NCBI GenBank assembly: GCA_963726375.1
Contig: CAVSCE010000011.1
Location: 269,571-333,570, forward strand
Reading direction: 5' to 3'
Length of the DNA: 64,000 bases
Origin: UTCFX2 sp963726375
GTDB lineage: Bacteria > Chloroflexota > Anaerolineae > Anaerolineales > UBA4823
Shown: piece after piece, positions 40,912-50,851 of the stretch
How positions within the stretch are numbered: the stretch's first letter is position 1
Layout of the letters: each line of letters begins with the position of its first letter
Program-made: the position numbers and the translations under genes
Notes under the pieces: generated by a model
Seen by the model: only the letters and a program-made list of their open reading frames with translations
Database searches by the model: none
What the model was told of the DNA's origin: nothing

Positions 40912-41848
40912 ATGACCGTCATTCCCGATGACATGCAGATCGACAGAAACTGGATACTCTTGTCGCTCAGCAGAGACGCTCTGGTCGGGCTGACTGCTGT
41001 GCTGCCGGCCCTGCTCATCATCCTGGGCATCACCCTGCAGCCGATCCTCTCCACGCTATACCTGAGCTTCTTCGATGCCAGCCTGAGCAAGACCGCGCGA
41101 AAACGTCTTCGTCGGCCTGGGCAACTACATCGACCTGCTGACCGATCCAGTCTTCTGGGCCACCATCTGGCGCACGCTCTATTTCACGGTCGTCTCGGTG
41201 GGGCTGGAGCTGCTGCTTGGGCTGGCGCATCGCCCAGCTGATCCACTCCCATCCGCCGGGCTGGAAGTTCCTGCGCACCAGCCTGATCATCCCCTGGGCG
41301 GTGCCCACCATCGTCAACGGCACGATGTGGCGCTGGATCTACAACGCCGACTACGGCGCGCTGAACGGGCTGCTGATCGCAGCTCGGGCTGATCGAAAAA
41401 TATATCCCCTGGCTGATCATGCCGCAGACGCGCCATGAACCTGGTGATCCTGGCGGATATCTGGCACAGCGTGCCGTTTATTGCCCTGATCCTGCAGGCC
41501 GCCCTGGCGACGCTGCCGGCGGAGCTGGACGAAGCCGCCGCGGTGGACGGGGCCAACGCCTGGCAGCGCTTCTTCTCATCCGCCTGCCGCTGCTGCGCTC
41601 GGCGATCCTGGTGGCGCTGGTCATCCGCACGGTGGAAGCCTTCCGCGTCTTCGACATCATCTATGTCATCACCAACGGCGGGCCGGCCTTCGGCACGGTC
41701 ACCATCTCATTCCTGACCTACCTCGAAACTTTCAGCTACGGCCACATCGGCCGCGGCGCGGCGCTCTCCTTCCTGATCTCGTTCTTTACCCTGGCGATGG
41801 CGCTTCATCTATATCCGCTTCCTGTACCGGCCGGAGGACACGCGCTGA
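40912..41848 (+). CDS. Sugar ABC transporter permease, MalF-type (frameshifted)
   Basis: About 312 residues after repair of seven indels (near 41095, 41230, 41375, 41428, 41555, 41575 and 41800). Six transmembrane segments are visible, and the EAA loop, which contacts the ATPase, reads ELDEAAAVDGANAWQRFF. Other family landmarks are PGWKFLRTSLIIPWAVPTIV and TNGGPAFGTVTISFLTYLE. The stop at 41846-41848 overlaps the start of the next permease (TGATG), so the two are translationally coupled. Confidence 0.85.
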
Positions 41849-42710
41849 TGAAGCCGCTGCGCAGAAATCCGCATCCTGCTCTTCCTGCTGACGATCCCGG
41901 TGCTGCTCTTCATCTATCTGCCGGTGGCCTGGCTGGTCATCTCCAGCATCTCCACCCGGGCCGAGCTGCTGACCACGCCCATCCACTGGATCCCGCAGAA
42001 CCCGACCTTGAAGAATTACATCGACATCCTGACTCCCGGCACGGCGGCCTCCGAAGTCGCGCGCACCTTCAAGATCACCCTGCGCAACTCGCTGCTCGTG
42101 GCCACTGCGGTGACGATCGTCTCGCTGATCGATCGGTTCGCTGGCGGCCTATGCGCTCTGGTGCGCATGCGCGTCCCCTTCCGAGCGCGGGCTGCTGATG
42201 GGCATCCTGGCCACGCGCATGATCCCCGAGGTCTCGCTGGTCATCCCGCTGTATATCCTCGCGGTCCAGTTCGGGCTTGTACAACACGCCGACGGTGCTG
42301 ATCCTGACCTACTTGAGCTTCGCCCTGCCGTTCGCCATCTGGCTGATGGCCGCCTTCTTCGACACCATCCCGATGGAGCTGGAAGACGCCGCCCGGATCG
42401 ACGGCTGCTACCCGCTCCGAGACCCTGTTCACGATCATCCTGCCGATCTCCGCGCCCGGGCTGGTCTCCACCGCGCTGTTCGTCTTCCTCGCCGCCTGGG
42501 ACGAGTTCTTCTTTGCGCTGATCCTCACCAGCACGGTGGCCGCCAAGACCGTGCCGGTGGCGATCGCCGAGTTCACCGGGCGCTACGTGGTGGACGTCGG
42601 CGGGATGATGACCGGCGGCGTGCTGGCGGCCATCCCGCCGGTGCTGCTCGCGCTGATCTTCGCCGCGCTATATCGTCAGCGGGCTGACCGCCGGCGCGGT
42701 GAAAGGCTGA
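41848..42710 (+). CDS. Sugar ABC transporter permease, MalG-type (frameshifted)
   Basis: About 287 residues after repair of several indels (near 41870, 42130, 42165, 42183, 42285, 42415 and 42670). The sequence has LFIYLPVAWLVISSIST at the start, RMIPEVSLVIPLYILAVQFGL, and the EAA loop MELEDAARIDGCYPL. It ends in YIVSGLTAGAVKG, typical of the MalG family. The downstream ROK gene starts 12 bases after the stop. Confidence 0.85.
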
Positions 42711-42721
42711 CCGCCCGCCTC

Positions 42722-43789
42722 ATGCGCCTGCGCACCTCCGTCCAGTCGGTTAAGTCCGGCGACATCGCCATCGGGATCGACCTCGGGGCGACGATCGTCC
42801 GCCTGGGGGCCTTAACACCTGCCGGCGAGTTGATCGCATCTCGCGAGGCCGAAATCCGGGCCGAAGAAGGCCCGGCTGCTGGCTTGAAGCGGATCAGCAG
42901 CCAGATCGCCGCGCTGCTCGATAGGCCGGAGCTGCAGGACCGCCGCCTGGTGGGGATTGGGGTCGGCTCCACCGGTCCGACAGACACCGATCGCGGCTTG
43001 CTGCTCAATCCGCTGACGATGCCCGGCTGGCTGGATGTGCCGATCGTGGCTGCGCTGCAGGAGCGCTTTGAGGTCCCGGTCTCCCTGGAAAACGACGCCG
43101 ACGCGGCCGCGTTGGGCGAATACTGGCAGGGCGCCGCCCGTCCGCTCCATCCGGACGATCCGCCGGTCGGCCGGCTCTATGCCGTCACCGTCGGCACCGG
43201 AGTCGGAACAGCTTTCATCCACGCCGGGCGGGTCGTGCGCGGCGCCCGGGGCTTTCACCCGGAAGGCGGGCACATGGTCGTCGACCCTTCTGGCCCGGAG
43301 TGCTACTGCGGCGGGCGCGGCTGCCTGGAAAGCCTGTGCAGCGGCACGGCGATCGGCCTGTCTGCCCGCCAGAGGCTCTCGGCATCGCCCAATTCCGGAA
43401 ATTTGCTGCTGGGGCTTGCTGGCGGATCGATCGAGGCTGTGAACGCCCGCCTGGTCGCCGAAGCAGCCCGGCAGGGCGATCCGCTCGCATCGCAGGTGAT
43501 CTCCGACGCCGCCAACGGTTTTGCCCTGGGCATCTTCAACATCCTGATGCTTTTCTACCCGGAGATGATCGTGCTGAGCGGCGGGGTGATGCGCAGCAGC
43601 GACCTGTTCATGCCCGCGGTCGAAAAAATGCTGCAGGCAGCATCCGGTTATGTCCCGGTTGAGTCGGTGCGCATCCTGCCTGCCCGGCTTGGCTATTTTG
43701 CCGGAGTTTACGGGGCGGCCTTCGCCCTTCTGAGCGGTATCCATTATCCCCTCTCTGTCATCCCTGAAGCCTGGAAGGTTCCGAAATGA
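42722..43789 (+). CDS. ROK-family sugar kinase (second copy)
   Basis: A protein of about 355 residues, intact. It has IAIGIDLGATIVRLGALTP at the start, the catalytic region VSLENDADAAALGEYW, VTVGTGVGTAFIHAG and the canonical zinc site ECYCGGRGCLESLCSG. No DNA-binding domain precedes it. It differs clearly from the ROK protein at 33.7 kb, which has an atypical zinc cluster. It probably phosphorylates the sugar released by the glucosidase. The ATG at 42722 is used because further upstream the frame overlaps the permease. The stop overlaps the next start (ATGA). Confidence 0.88.
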   Translation: MRLRTSVQSVKSGDIAIGIDLGATIVRLGALTPAGELIASREAEIRAEEGPAAGLKRISSQIAALLDRPELQDRRLVGIGVGSTGPTDTDRGLLLNPLTMPGWLDVPIVAALQERFEVPVSLENDADAAALGEYWQGAARPLHPDDPPVGRLYAVTVGTGVGTAFIHAGRVVRGARGFHPEGGHMVVDPSGPECYCGGRGCLESLCSGTAIGLSARQRLSASPNSGNLLLGLAGGSIEAVNARLVAEAARQGDPLASQVISDAANGFALGIFNILMLFYPEMIVLSGGVMRSSDLFMPAVEKMLQAASGYVPVESVRILPARLGYFAGVYGAAFALLSGIHYPLSVIPEAWKVPK

Positions 43790-44904
43790 ACCCATATCTC
43801 GCCGATATCCTCAGCCAGCCGGATTCGCTTCGCCTGGCGCTCCAAAAATCTAATTTTGATTCGCTTGAGCCGCTTGCCCATGAGCTGGCATCCGGTCGAA
43901 TCGATCGGATCGTCCTCACCGGCATGGGCGCATCCTTTTACGGGCTGTATCCCGCCTGGCTGCATCTCGCGGCCGCGGGGCTGCCTGCGCTCTGGGTGGA
44001 CGCCGCCGAGCTCGTCCACCATGCTCCACGGCTGGTGGGGGAAAGGACCCTGGTTTGGGCCGCCTCGCAGTCCGGTCGCAGCGCCGAAGTGATCAGCCTG
44101 CTCGAAATGCTGGAATCCCGACCTGCGGCCGCGCTGGTCGCGATCACCAACGACCCGGAAAGCCCGCTCGCTCGGGCGGGCCGGGATCGGCCGGGAGGCT
44201 GCCTGCTGCCGATCTTCGCAGAGCCGGAAGCATCCGTCTCCACCCGCACCTACCTGAACACGCTTGCGATCAGCCAGGTCGCCGCCCTTATCCTGCTTCC
44301 AGGTGGGCTTTCGCGTTCGTCCCAGGGAATCCAGGCTGGCGCAACTGCAGACCTGCTCCAGGTGGCTGATCAAGTCGAAGACTACCTCGAAAATCGCTGG
44401 GTCGCGCTGGACCAGATCGAGACATTTCTCAATTCCCTGCCGCCGTCTTCACCGCCAGCCGGCCCGCTGATCTCCCTGATCGGGCGCGGCGCTTCCCTCG
44501 CGGCCGCATTATGCGGTGCGCTGTACATCCAGGAAGCCGCGAAGATCCCGGCGCTCGGCTTCCAGGCCGGCGAGTTCCGGCACGGCCCGCTCGAGTTTGC
44601 CTCTCCGTCGGTAGGGTTTTGGATCTTCAGCGGGGTCTCCGGGTCGGAAGCCAGCCGGTTAAACCGCAAGCTGTTCGACGAGCTGCGCGGATACGGCGCC
44701 CCTGCCCGGCTGCTCGAGTTTGCCCAGGGCGGCAGCGGTCAGCCGGCGAGCGAGGGGCTTCTCGTGATGCCCGCTGTCTCCGGGCTTGGCCTGCCGCTGG
44801 GAGAGATCATCCCGATCCAGCTGCTCAGCTTCCGGCTTGCCGAGCGTCAGGGCATCCTGCCCGGCTCATTCAGGCATATTGGAAAAATTACATCGGTTGA
44901 ATAG
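43786..44904 (+). CDS. SIS-domain sugar-phosphate isomerase/deaminase (second copy)
   Basis: A 372-residue intact protein with two SIS domains: VLTGMGASFYGLYPAWL near residue 46, WAASQSGRSAEVISLLEML near 88, LIGRGASLAAALCGALYIQE near 228 and FQAGEFRHGPLEF near 255. The ExRHGP motif places it with the GlmS isomerase/AgaS/FrlB-type enzymes that isomerise, deaminate or deglycate amino-sugar or fructosamine phosphates. It is the last gene of the transporter operon and is followed by a terminator. Confidence 0.85.
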   Translation: MNPYLADILSQPDSLRLALQKSNFDSLEPLAHELASGRIDRIVLTGMGASFYGLYPAWLHLAAAGLPALWVDAAELVHHAPRLVGERTLVWAASQSGRSAEVISLLEMLESRPAAALVAITNDPESPLARAGRDRPGGCLLPIFAEPEASVSTRTYLNTLAISQVAALILLPGGLSRSSQGIQAGATADLLQVADQVEDYLENRWVALDQIETFLNSLPPSSPPAGPLISLIGRGASLAAALCGALYIQEAAKIPALGFQAGEFRHGPLEFASPSVGFWIFSGVSGSEASRLNRKLFDELRGYGAPARLLEFAQGGSGQPASEGLLVMPAVSGLGLPLGEIIPIQLLSFRLAERQGILPGSFRHIGKITSVE

Positions 44905-44943
44905 GATGGGTCTTTCTTTCATAGGATTGTGCGAAGACTGAAA

Positions 44944-44974
44944 AAAAAGATCCTGGTCGACCAGGATCTTTTTA
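44944..44974 (+). terminator. Intrinsic terminator of the sugar transporter operon
   Basis: AAAAGATCCTGGTCGACCAGGATCTTTTT is a near-perfect palindrome with A- and T-runs on the two sides, so it can work in both directions. It lies 40 bases after the SIS stop codon, and the convergent aminotransferase gene ends at 45094. Confidence 0.88.
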
Positions 44975-45093
44975 TCATAAGTTGAAGGTTTCTTCGTGTC
45001 CTTTGATTCCTTCGATCTCTTCGAGTTTTAATCTCTGATCTTTGCTGTTTCTATCGCTTCGCGCCCTTTGTGGTTAATCTTTCTTCTATTCCG

Positions 45094-46280
45094 TTAAACC
45101 AGCTTCCTCAGCGCCGCTTCGATCCGCTCCAGCCCGGCTTCGATGTTCTCGAACGAGTTCACGTACGACAGGCGCAGGTAGCCTTCGCCTTGCTTCCCAA
45201 ACGAAGACCCCGGCAGCACCGCCACGCCGGCTTCCTCGAGCAGCAGGTCAGAAAGCTCCTCCGAAGATCTCCCGAAGGCGGTTCACATTCGGGAAAGCGT
45301 AGAAAGCGCCTTGCGGCTTCCGGCAGCGCACTCCTGGGATCGGGTTCAGACCCGCGACGATCAGATCGCGGCGCTTCTGGTAGATCTTCAGGAGCTCAGC
45401 GACCCGCTCCTGCGGACCCTGCAGCGCTTCCAGGCCTGCAAACTGGGTGAAGTGCGCGGTGCAGCCGACCGAATGCTTGATCAGCAGCTCGACTTTCTTC
45501 GCCAGCCCTGCCGGCATGATCCCGTAGCCCAGCCGCCAGCCGGTCATCGCGTAGGTCTTGGAAAACCCGTCCACGATGATCGTGCGCTCCTCCATCCCGG
45601 GCAGTGCTGCGATGGAAGGCACCTTCAGCCCATCGTAGACGATTTGCGCATAGATTTCATCAGACATCACCCAGGCTTGGTTCTGGATCGCGGCTTCTGC
45701 GATCTGCTCCAGGTCGCGACCGGGATCACGCCGCCGGTCGGGTTCCCGGGCGAGTTCAGGATGATCATCTTCGTCCGTTTGCTGACCAGCCGTTGGAAGC
45801 ATCCAGGTCGAACGAAAAATCGTTCTCCTCCTTGCAGCGGCACCGGCACCGGCACGCCTCCGGCGACCCCGATCATGGCTTCGTAGGTCGGGAAGCCAGG
45901 GTCCGGGTAGATCACTTCGTCGCCCGGCTCGACCAGCGCCAGCGTCGGGAAAAACAGCGCTGGTTTTGCGCCCGGACCGACCACGACCTGCTCCGGTTTG
46001 AGATCCAGTCCGCGCCGGGCGCCGGCAGAATTCTGCAATGGCTTCCCTCAAGGTCATCATCCCGGGCGATGGGGTGTAGCGCGTCTTACCCGCCTGGATT
46101 GCCTGGATTCCGGCTTCGGTGACGTTTTCAAACGTCTCAAAATCCGGCTGGCCGAGCTCGAAGTGGATGATTTCCCGGCCGGTCTTCTCTAATGCTTGGC
46201 CCGGGCAAAAACCTGGTAAGCGCCTTCTTCCCGAGCTGGCCAATTCGCTGAGCGTAGCGTTCCGTGATCTGATGGGTCAT
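45094..46280 (-). CDS. Class I/II PLP-dependent aminotransferase (aspartate aminotransferase-like)
   Basis: About 396 residues with indels near 46200, 46030, 45790, 45720 and 45255. The start is MTHQITERYAQRIGQLGKKA. The domain landmarks are HFELGQPDFETFENV, TRYTPSPGMMTLREAI, ILNSPGNPTGGVI, VMSDEIYAQIVYDG and the PLP-lysine segment VDGFSKTYAMTGWRLGYG, followed by KPQGAFYAFPNV. The C-terminus SFGKQGEGYLRLSYV is read in another frame. It is a class I transaminase of the aspartate/alanine type; the amino-acid substrate is not certain. It lies 75 bases after panB on the same strand. Confidence 0.87.
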
Positions 46281-46355
46281 GGCGAGATTCCTGCTCGATG
46301 GTATCCGATTGTGCCAGCCTGAAGTGAGGCGGGTTATCTGCTTTCTGCTGGAAGA

Positions 46356-47226
46356 TCAATGGCTGTCGTGCCCCAGCATCTCGGTCAAAGCGTCGTACTC
46401 TTCATCGGTCATCCCGAACCAGTTTTCGGGCTGCGGGAAGGTCTTCTCGCTGACTTCCTTGACGTACTGGCTGAGCCCGTCCTGGATGACCTTGCCCGGC
46501 TTCGCCAAACACCTTGGCCATGCGCGGCTTGAACTTCGGGTAGAGCCCGAAGCAGTCGTGGTAGATCAGAAGCTGGCCGTGCGCGTGCGGTCCGGAGCCC
46601 AGGCTCATGATGATGCAGTCGTCCGCCCGCTCGGTGATGAGCTTGCAGACCCGGTCGGGCACCATCTCGAGCAGAATGCAGAACGCGCCGGCTTCTTCGA
46701 GGGCTTTGGCGTCTCGATGATTTTCTTCGCCTGCAGCGCGCCCTTGCCCTGGACCTTAAAGCCGCCCAGCGCGCTGACCGACTGCGGGGTCAATCCCAGG
46801 TGGCCGATCGCGGGGATGCCAGCGCTGACGATGCCTGCGATCCGGTCCGCCATCTCGACGCCGCCTTCCAGCTTGATCGCGTCGCAGCCCGGCTTCAGCC
46901 ATGAAGCGCCCCGCGTTGCGGATCGCGCTCTCGACCGACGGCTGGTAGCTCATGTAAGGCATGTCGCCGATCACGAAGGCGGTCGGGCGCGCCGCGCCGC
47001 ACGGCCTGGCTGTGCCGGATCATGTCTTCCATCGTCACGGGCAGGGTCGAGTTCGAAACCCAGGATCGTCATCCCCAGGCTGTCTCCGACCAGGATCATA
47101 TCGATCCCGGCCTGGTCCTGGAAGTGGGCGGTCGGGTAGTCGTAGCAGGTCAGCCATGGTGATCGGCTCGCCGTTCTGGACTTTTTTAAACAGATAGGGC
47201 AGTGTGATTTTCTTTCGATCGGTCAT
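46356..47226 (-). CDS. panB: 3-methyl-2-oxobutanoate hydroxymethyltransferase
   Basis: About 290 residues after repair of indels near 47150, 47045, 46990, 46900, 46710 and 46500. PanB makes ketopantoate from 2-ketoisovalerate and methylene-tetrahydrofolate in pantothenate synthesis. Landmarks are MILVGDSLGMTILGFETT, TAFVIGDMPYMSYQ with the metal-binding Asp, IPAIGHLGLTPQSVSALGGF and the later DCIIMSLGSGPHAHGQLLIYHD. A TATAAT (47257-47262 on the minus strand) and AGGAGG precede the start. The other pan genes are not in this window. Its pairing with an aminotransferase may reflect supply of the keto-acid substrate, but that is inference. Confidence 0.9.
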
Positions 47227-47368
47227 CCAGATCCTCCTGTTTGGAATATGTCCTCTATTATAAGATAGAACCGGATCGATGAAGCGCCTCAAGTTATAGG
47301 ATTGGAGGGTTTTCACCAAACTTGAATATTTCTTATGCAATCTAAACATCTGAATCCATCGAAGTGGG

Positions 47369-47374
47369 TATAAT
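47369..47374 (+). promoter_or_regulatory. Putative -10 box of the MacAB-like efflux operon
   Basis: TATAAT lies about 100 bases before the membrane-fusion gene in the divergent gap from panB. No convincing -35 hexamer is found at 17 bases, so this is a weak call. Confidence 0.35.
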
Positions 47375-47474
47375 CAAATCTCAATTTAAGAAAAAGATGT
47401 GGATCTTAAAGTCTCACAGTCTCTCAAAGCCTTGAAAAGAAAACAAATCCGATCCCATCCTGGAGTCAAGTACG

Positions 47475-48903
47475 ATGTGGAAGAAAATATTGATTGTGCT
47501 CTTGATCGTCCTGGTGGGTGCAGGGGCTTTCTATTTCTACACCCGCTCGCAAGCTGCGAAAAAAGCGTCTCAAGCGACTGCCAGCCTCAAGACAGCCGCC
47601 CTCGAAACAGGCGTTCTGGAGACAGGGATCAGCGCCACCGGTCGGGTTCGCTCCAAACAAACAGCCGAGCTGACCTGGGGGACCTCGGGCATCGTCGCAA
47701 CAGTCGACGCCGCCCTGGGTGATTCGGTCAAAGCCGGCGATGTGCTGGCAAACCTGGCCCAATCCTCCCTGCCGCAAGCCGTGATCAAAGCCCAGTCCGA
47801 TCTGTTCACCGCCCAGGAGCAGCTCGAAGACCTGTACACCGCAGCCGAAGACTCCCGCATCCAGGCGATGAAGGACATCTCCACCTACGAGCAGGAATTG
47901 CGCGACGCCCAGTACCAGCTGGACAACTTCACGATCCCGTCGGGTCAAAAAGGGATGGACACGGTCGCGGCGGTGGCGGAGATGAAAGTCAGGCTGGATG
48001 CGGCTCGCAAAGCATTCGAGCCTTACAGGTACTTCCCCTCGACGGACGACACCCGCGAGGACTTGCTGGTGGACCTTAACGAAGCCCAGGCAGACTACGA
48101 ACTCGGCTCTCAAACGACTGAACTACGAATACGAGCTGGAAGTTGCCCGATCCAATTTGAAAAAAGCTCACCAGAATTATCAGACCTGGAAGGGCGGGCC
48201 GAACCCGGATGAGGTCGAATCCGTCCAGGCGGCGATCGCCGCAGCCGAAGCTGCGCTCAGCCAATCCTGGATCGAAGCCCCCTTCGGTGGGACGATCACC
48301 CGCAGCGAGCCCAAGCCAGGCGACAAGATCGCTTCCGGAGACCCGGCTTTTCGGATAGACGACCTCACGGCGATGTTCGTTGATGTCTCGGTGAGCGAGG
48401 TGGACATCGACCTTGTCCAGGTCGGGCAGCCTGCAAAGGTGACCTTCGACGCCCTGCGCGGCCGCGAATTCCTGGGGGAGGTCGTCGAAGTCGCACCGGT
48501 CAGCCAGGATGAGGAGACTGCGGTTAATTTCACCGTTTCCGTCCAGCTCAAGGACCCGGACCCCAGCGTCCGCCCGGGCATGACCGCCGAGGTCGAGATC
48601 ATCATCTCCCGTAAAGCTGAGGCGCTCCTGATCCCGAACGAAGCCGTCAGGACGGAAAATGGGTCGAAAGTGGTCTACATGATGAAGCCGGGTGGGGCGA
48701 TGGTCCCGGTAAAAATCAGCCTGGGGGCTTCATCGGATCAATACAGCGAGCTGGTCTCCGGTGAATTGAAGACCGGGGATCTGGTCGTCCTCAATCCTGC
48801 CGAGGCCCCAACCGACCAGCGTATCATGCCGTTCATGATGGGCGGCCCGCCTCCGGGCGTCCGTTCCCGCAGCAGTGGTTCCCAGCAGGGTCCCAGACCG
48901 TGA
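47475..48903 (+). CDS. HlyD/MacA-family membrane fusion (adaptor) protein
   Basis: About 476 residues, one indel near 48112 joining DYELGSQ to LNYEYELEVARSNL. It has an N-terminal signal anchor (ILIVLLIVLVGAGAFYFY) and a biotinyl-lipoyl-like half (GVLETGISATGRVRSKQTAEL). A long coiled-coil hairpin (residues 90-250) and the second lipoyl half (IEAPFGGTITRSEPKPGDKI) follow. The beta-barrel VDVSVSEVDIDLVQVGQPAKVTFDAL and a C-terminal domain complete it. Adaptors of this type couple MacB-like ABC exporters to export in monoderm bacteria. The stop overlaps the GTG start of the ATPase gene (GTGA). Confidence 0.87.
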
Positions 48904-49587
48904 ATGATCCCGTCGTCGACGTCCGCGATCTGACCAAAGTCTACCGGATGGGCGAGCTCGAAGTTCATGCCCTCTGCGGACTCTCGCTTGAAGATCGATC
49001 CCGGTGAAAGCCTGGCGATCATGGGCCCTTCCGGCAGCGGAAAATCGACCCTGATGAACATCCTCGGCTGCCTGGACAGCCCGACCACCGGTGACTACCT
49101 GCTGGATGGCGAAAACGTCGCCCGGATGAATGACGACCAGCTGGCTCGGGTCCGCAACCACAAGGTCGGGTTCATCTTCCAGAGCTTCAACCTGCTCGGG
49201 CGATCGAGCGCCCTGGCAAACGTCGAGCTTCCGATGCGCTACAACGGCGCGACCAGGAGCGAGCGCCGCGAGCGCGCCGTCGAGGCGCTCCAGATCGTCG
49301 GCCTGGGCGACCGGATGTCTCACCGCCCGAACGAGCTCTCCGGCGGCCAGCAGCAGCGCGTCGCGATCGCCCGCGCCCTGGTGAATCAGCCATCGATCGT
49401 GATGGCCGACGAGCCGACCGGCAACCTGGACAGCAAAACCGGCGCTGAGATCATGGACCTGCTGATCGACCTGAACCGCAGCCGGGGCGTCACGCTGATC
49501 CTGGTCACCCACGACAGTGACGTTGCCATCCGCACCGGCCGAATCGTCCACATCCGCGACGGTCGCCTGGAAGAGGTTCCGGCATGA
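48900..49587 (+). CDS. ABC transporter ATPase, MacB/LolD type
   Basis: About 229 residues. The GTG start at 48900 begins VNDPVVDVRDLTKVYRMGELEVHALCG, and one inserted base near 48990 (TCGCTTGAAG) shifts it into the long frame. Walker A is GPSGSGKSTL, the Q-loop VGFIFQSFNLLG, the signature LSGGQQQRVAIARALV, Walker B VMADEPTGNLDS, and the H-switch VTHDSDVA. The GELEVHAL motif near the start is typical of the MacB/LolD subfamily. It works with the adaptor before it and the permease after it. Confidence 0.92.
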
Positions 49588-50804
49588 ACCTGCTCCAGTC
49601 TTTCACCGAGGCGCTGGTCAGCCTTTCGGCGAATAAAGCCCGCTCGGCCCTGACGATGCTGGGGATCGTGATCGGCGTCGCCGCGGTGATCGCGATGATG
49701 GCGATCGGCGCCGGCGCGCAGGCTTCGATCACCTCGTCGATCGAACGGATCGGCACGAATTTGCTTTACGTCAGGTCCGGCGGCGATGCGGATAACCCCC
49801 AGCCGCTCACGCTGGACGACGCCGCCGCGTTGGACGACCCTGTGAAAGCCCCTTCCGTTGGCGTCGTTGCGCCCATCGTCAACGCCCAGGTTGAATTATC
49901 GATCCCTGGAGAGCAGCTCGACACCAGCCTGGTAGGGATCACGCCGGAATTCTTCCAGGTCCAGACGGCGGAGCTGGCCGACGGCACGCCGATTACCCAG
50001 GAGCACCTCGACGATTTCGCTTCGGTCGCTCTGCTCGGCAGCGGTGCGGCGGAAGATCTGTTCGATAGGACCGAAGGGCTGGTCGGTGAAAAAGTGCGCA
50101 TCGACGGTCAGATATTCAAGGTCATCGGCGTCCTGAAGGAAGAAGGCGGCAATCCGCTGAGCGGCTCGGACGACCGGGTGCTGACCCCGCTCACCACCAC
50201 CCGCCTGCGCCTGACCCGCCGCGAGACGCCCGGCCAGGTGGACATGATCTACGTCCAGGCTCGCAACAGCGAGGTTGTCGAATCGGCGACCGAAGAGGTC
50301 AAGCAGATCCTGCGCGCCCGCCATTTCCGCAACCTGGGGACCGATGATTTTAGGATCATGAGCACCCAGAGCCTGATGGACACGATGAGCGAGATCACCG
50401 GCACGATGACCGCCTTCCTGGGCGGGATCGCCGGGGTTTCGCTGCTGGTCGGCGGGATCGGGATCATGAACATCATGCTGGTGACGGTCACCGAGCGGAC
50501 GCGCGAGATTGGACTGCGCAAGGCGGTCGGGGCGCGCAAGCGCGACATCCGCCTGCAGTTCCTGGTCGAATCGGCGATGCTTTCTATCGGAGGCGGCGTG
50601 ATCGGGATCCTGGTCGGCTGGGGGATTTCGATCCTGGTCGGCCAGCTTGCGTCTGGGACTGGAACGATGCTGAACCCGGTGATCGAGCTCAATTCGGTGC
50701 TGATGGCGGTCGCTTTTTCGGCTGCGGTCGGGCTCTTCTTCGGGATATACCCGGCTAACCGCGCCGCCGGCTTGCAGCCGGTCGAAGCCCTGCGCACCGA
50801 ATAA
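49584..50804 (+). CDS. MacB-like ABC transporter permease (FtsX domain)
   Basis: A 406-residue intact protein: an N-terminal transmembrane helix (KARSALTMLGIVIGVAAVIAM), a periplasm-facing MacB_PCD domain (residues 45-270), then the FtsX domain with three helices. Its landmarks are GGIAGVSLLVGGIGIMNIML, TERTREIGLRKAVGARKRDI and GIYPANRAAGLQPVEALR at the end. It overlaps the ATPase gene by four bases (ATGA). The three genes form a tripartite exporter for small molecules, peptides or lipoproteins; the substrate is unknown. Confidence 0.92.
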   Translation: MNLLQSFTEALVSLSANKARSALTMLGIVIGVAAVIAMMAIGAGAQASITSSIERIGTNLLYVRSGGDADNPQPLTLDDAAALDDPVKAPSVGVVAPIVNAQVELSIPGEQLDTSLVGITPEFFQVQTAELADGTPITQEHLDDFASVALLGSGAAEDLFDRTEGLVGEKVRIDGQIFKVIGVLKEEGGNPLSGSDDRVLTPLTTTRLRLTRRETPGQVDMIYVQARNSEVVESATEEVKQILRARHFRNLGTDDFRIMSTQSLMDTMSEITGTMTAFLGGIAGVSLLVGGIGIMNIMLVTVTERTREIGLRKAVGARKRDIRLQFLVESAMLSIGGGVIGILVGWGISILVGQLASGTGTMLNPVIELNSVLMAVAFSAAVGLFFGIYPANRAAGLQPVEALRTE

Positions 50805-50840
50805 AAAAGTAGAGACGTTGCATGCAGCGTCTCTACAACA
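50804..50840 (+). terminator. Hairpin after the efflux operon
   Basis: GTAGAGACG pairs with CGTCTCTAC across a loop containing TTGCATGCAG, preceded by an A-run (AATAAAAAA). It sits just behind the permease stop codon and before the convergent nitroreductase gene. The T-run is poor on the plus strand and better on the minus strand, so it may serve the opposite gene. Confidence 0.6.
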
Positions 50841-50851
50841 ATCTCTCTGTC

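Noticed and set aside
36217..42710. Programmed frameshifting or recoding
   Set aside because: The indels lie at many different non-slippery sites in unrelated genes, without conserved slippery heptamers or downstream structures.
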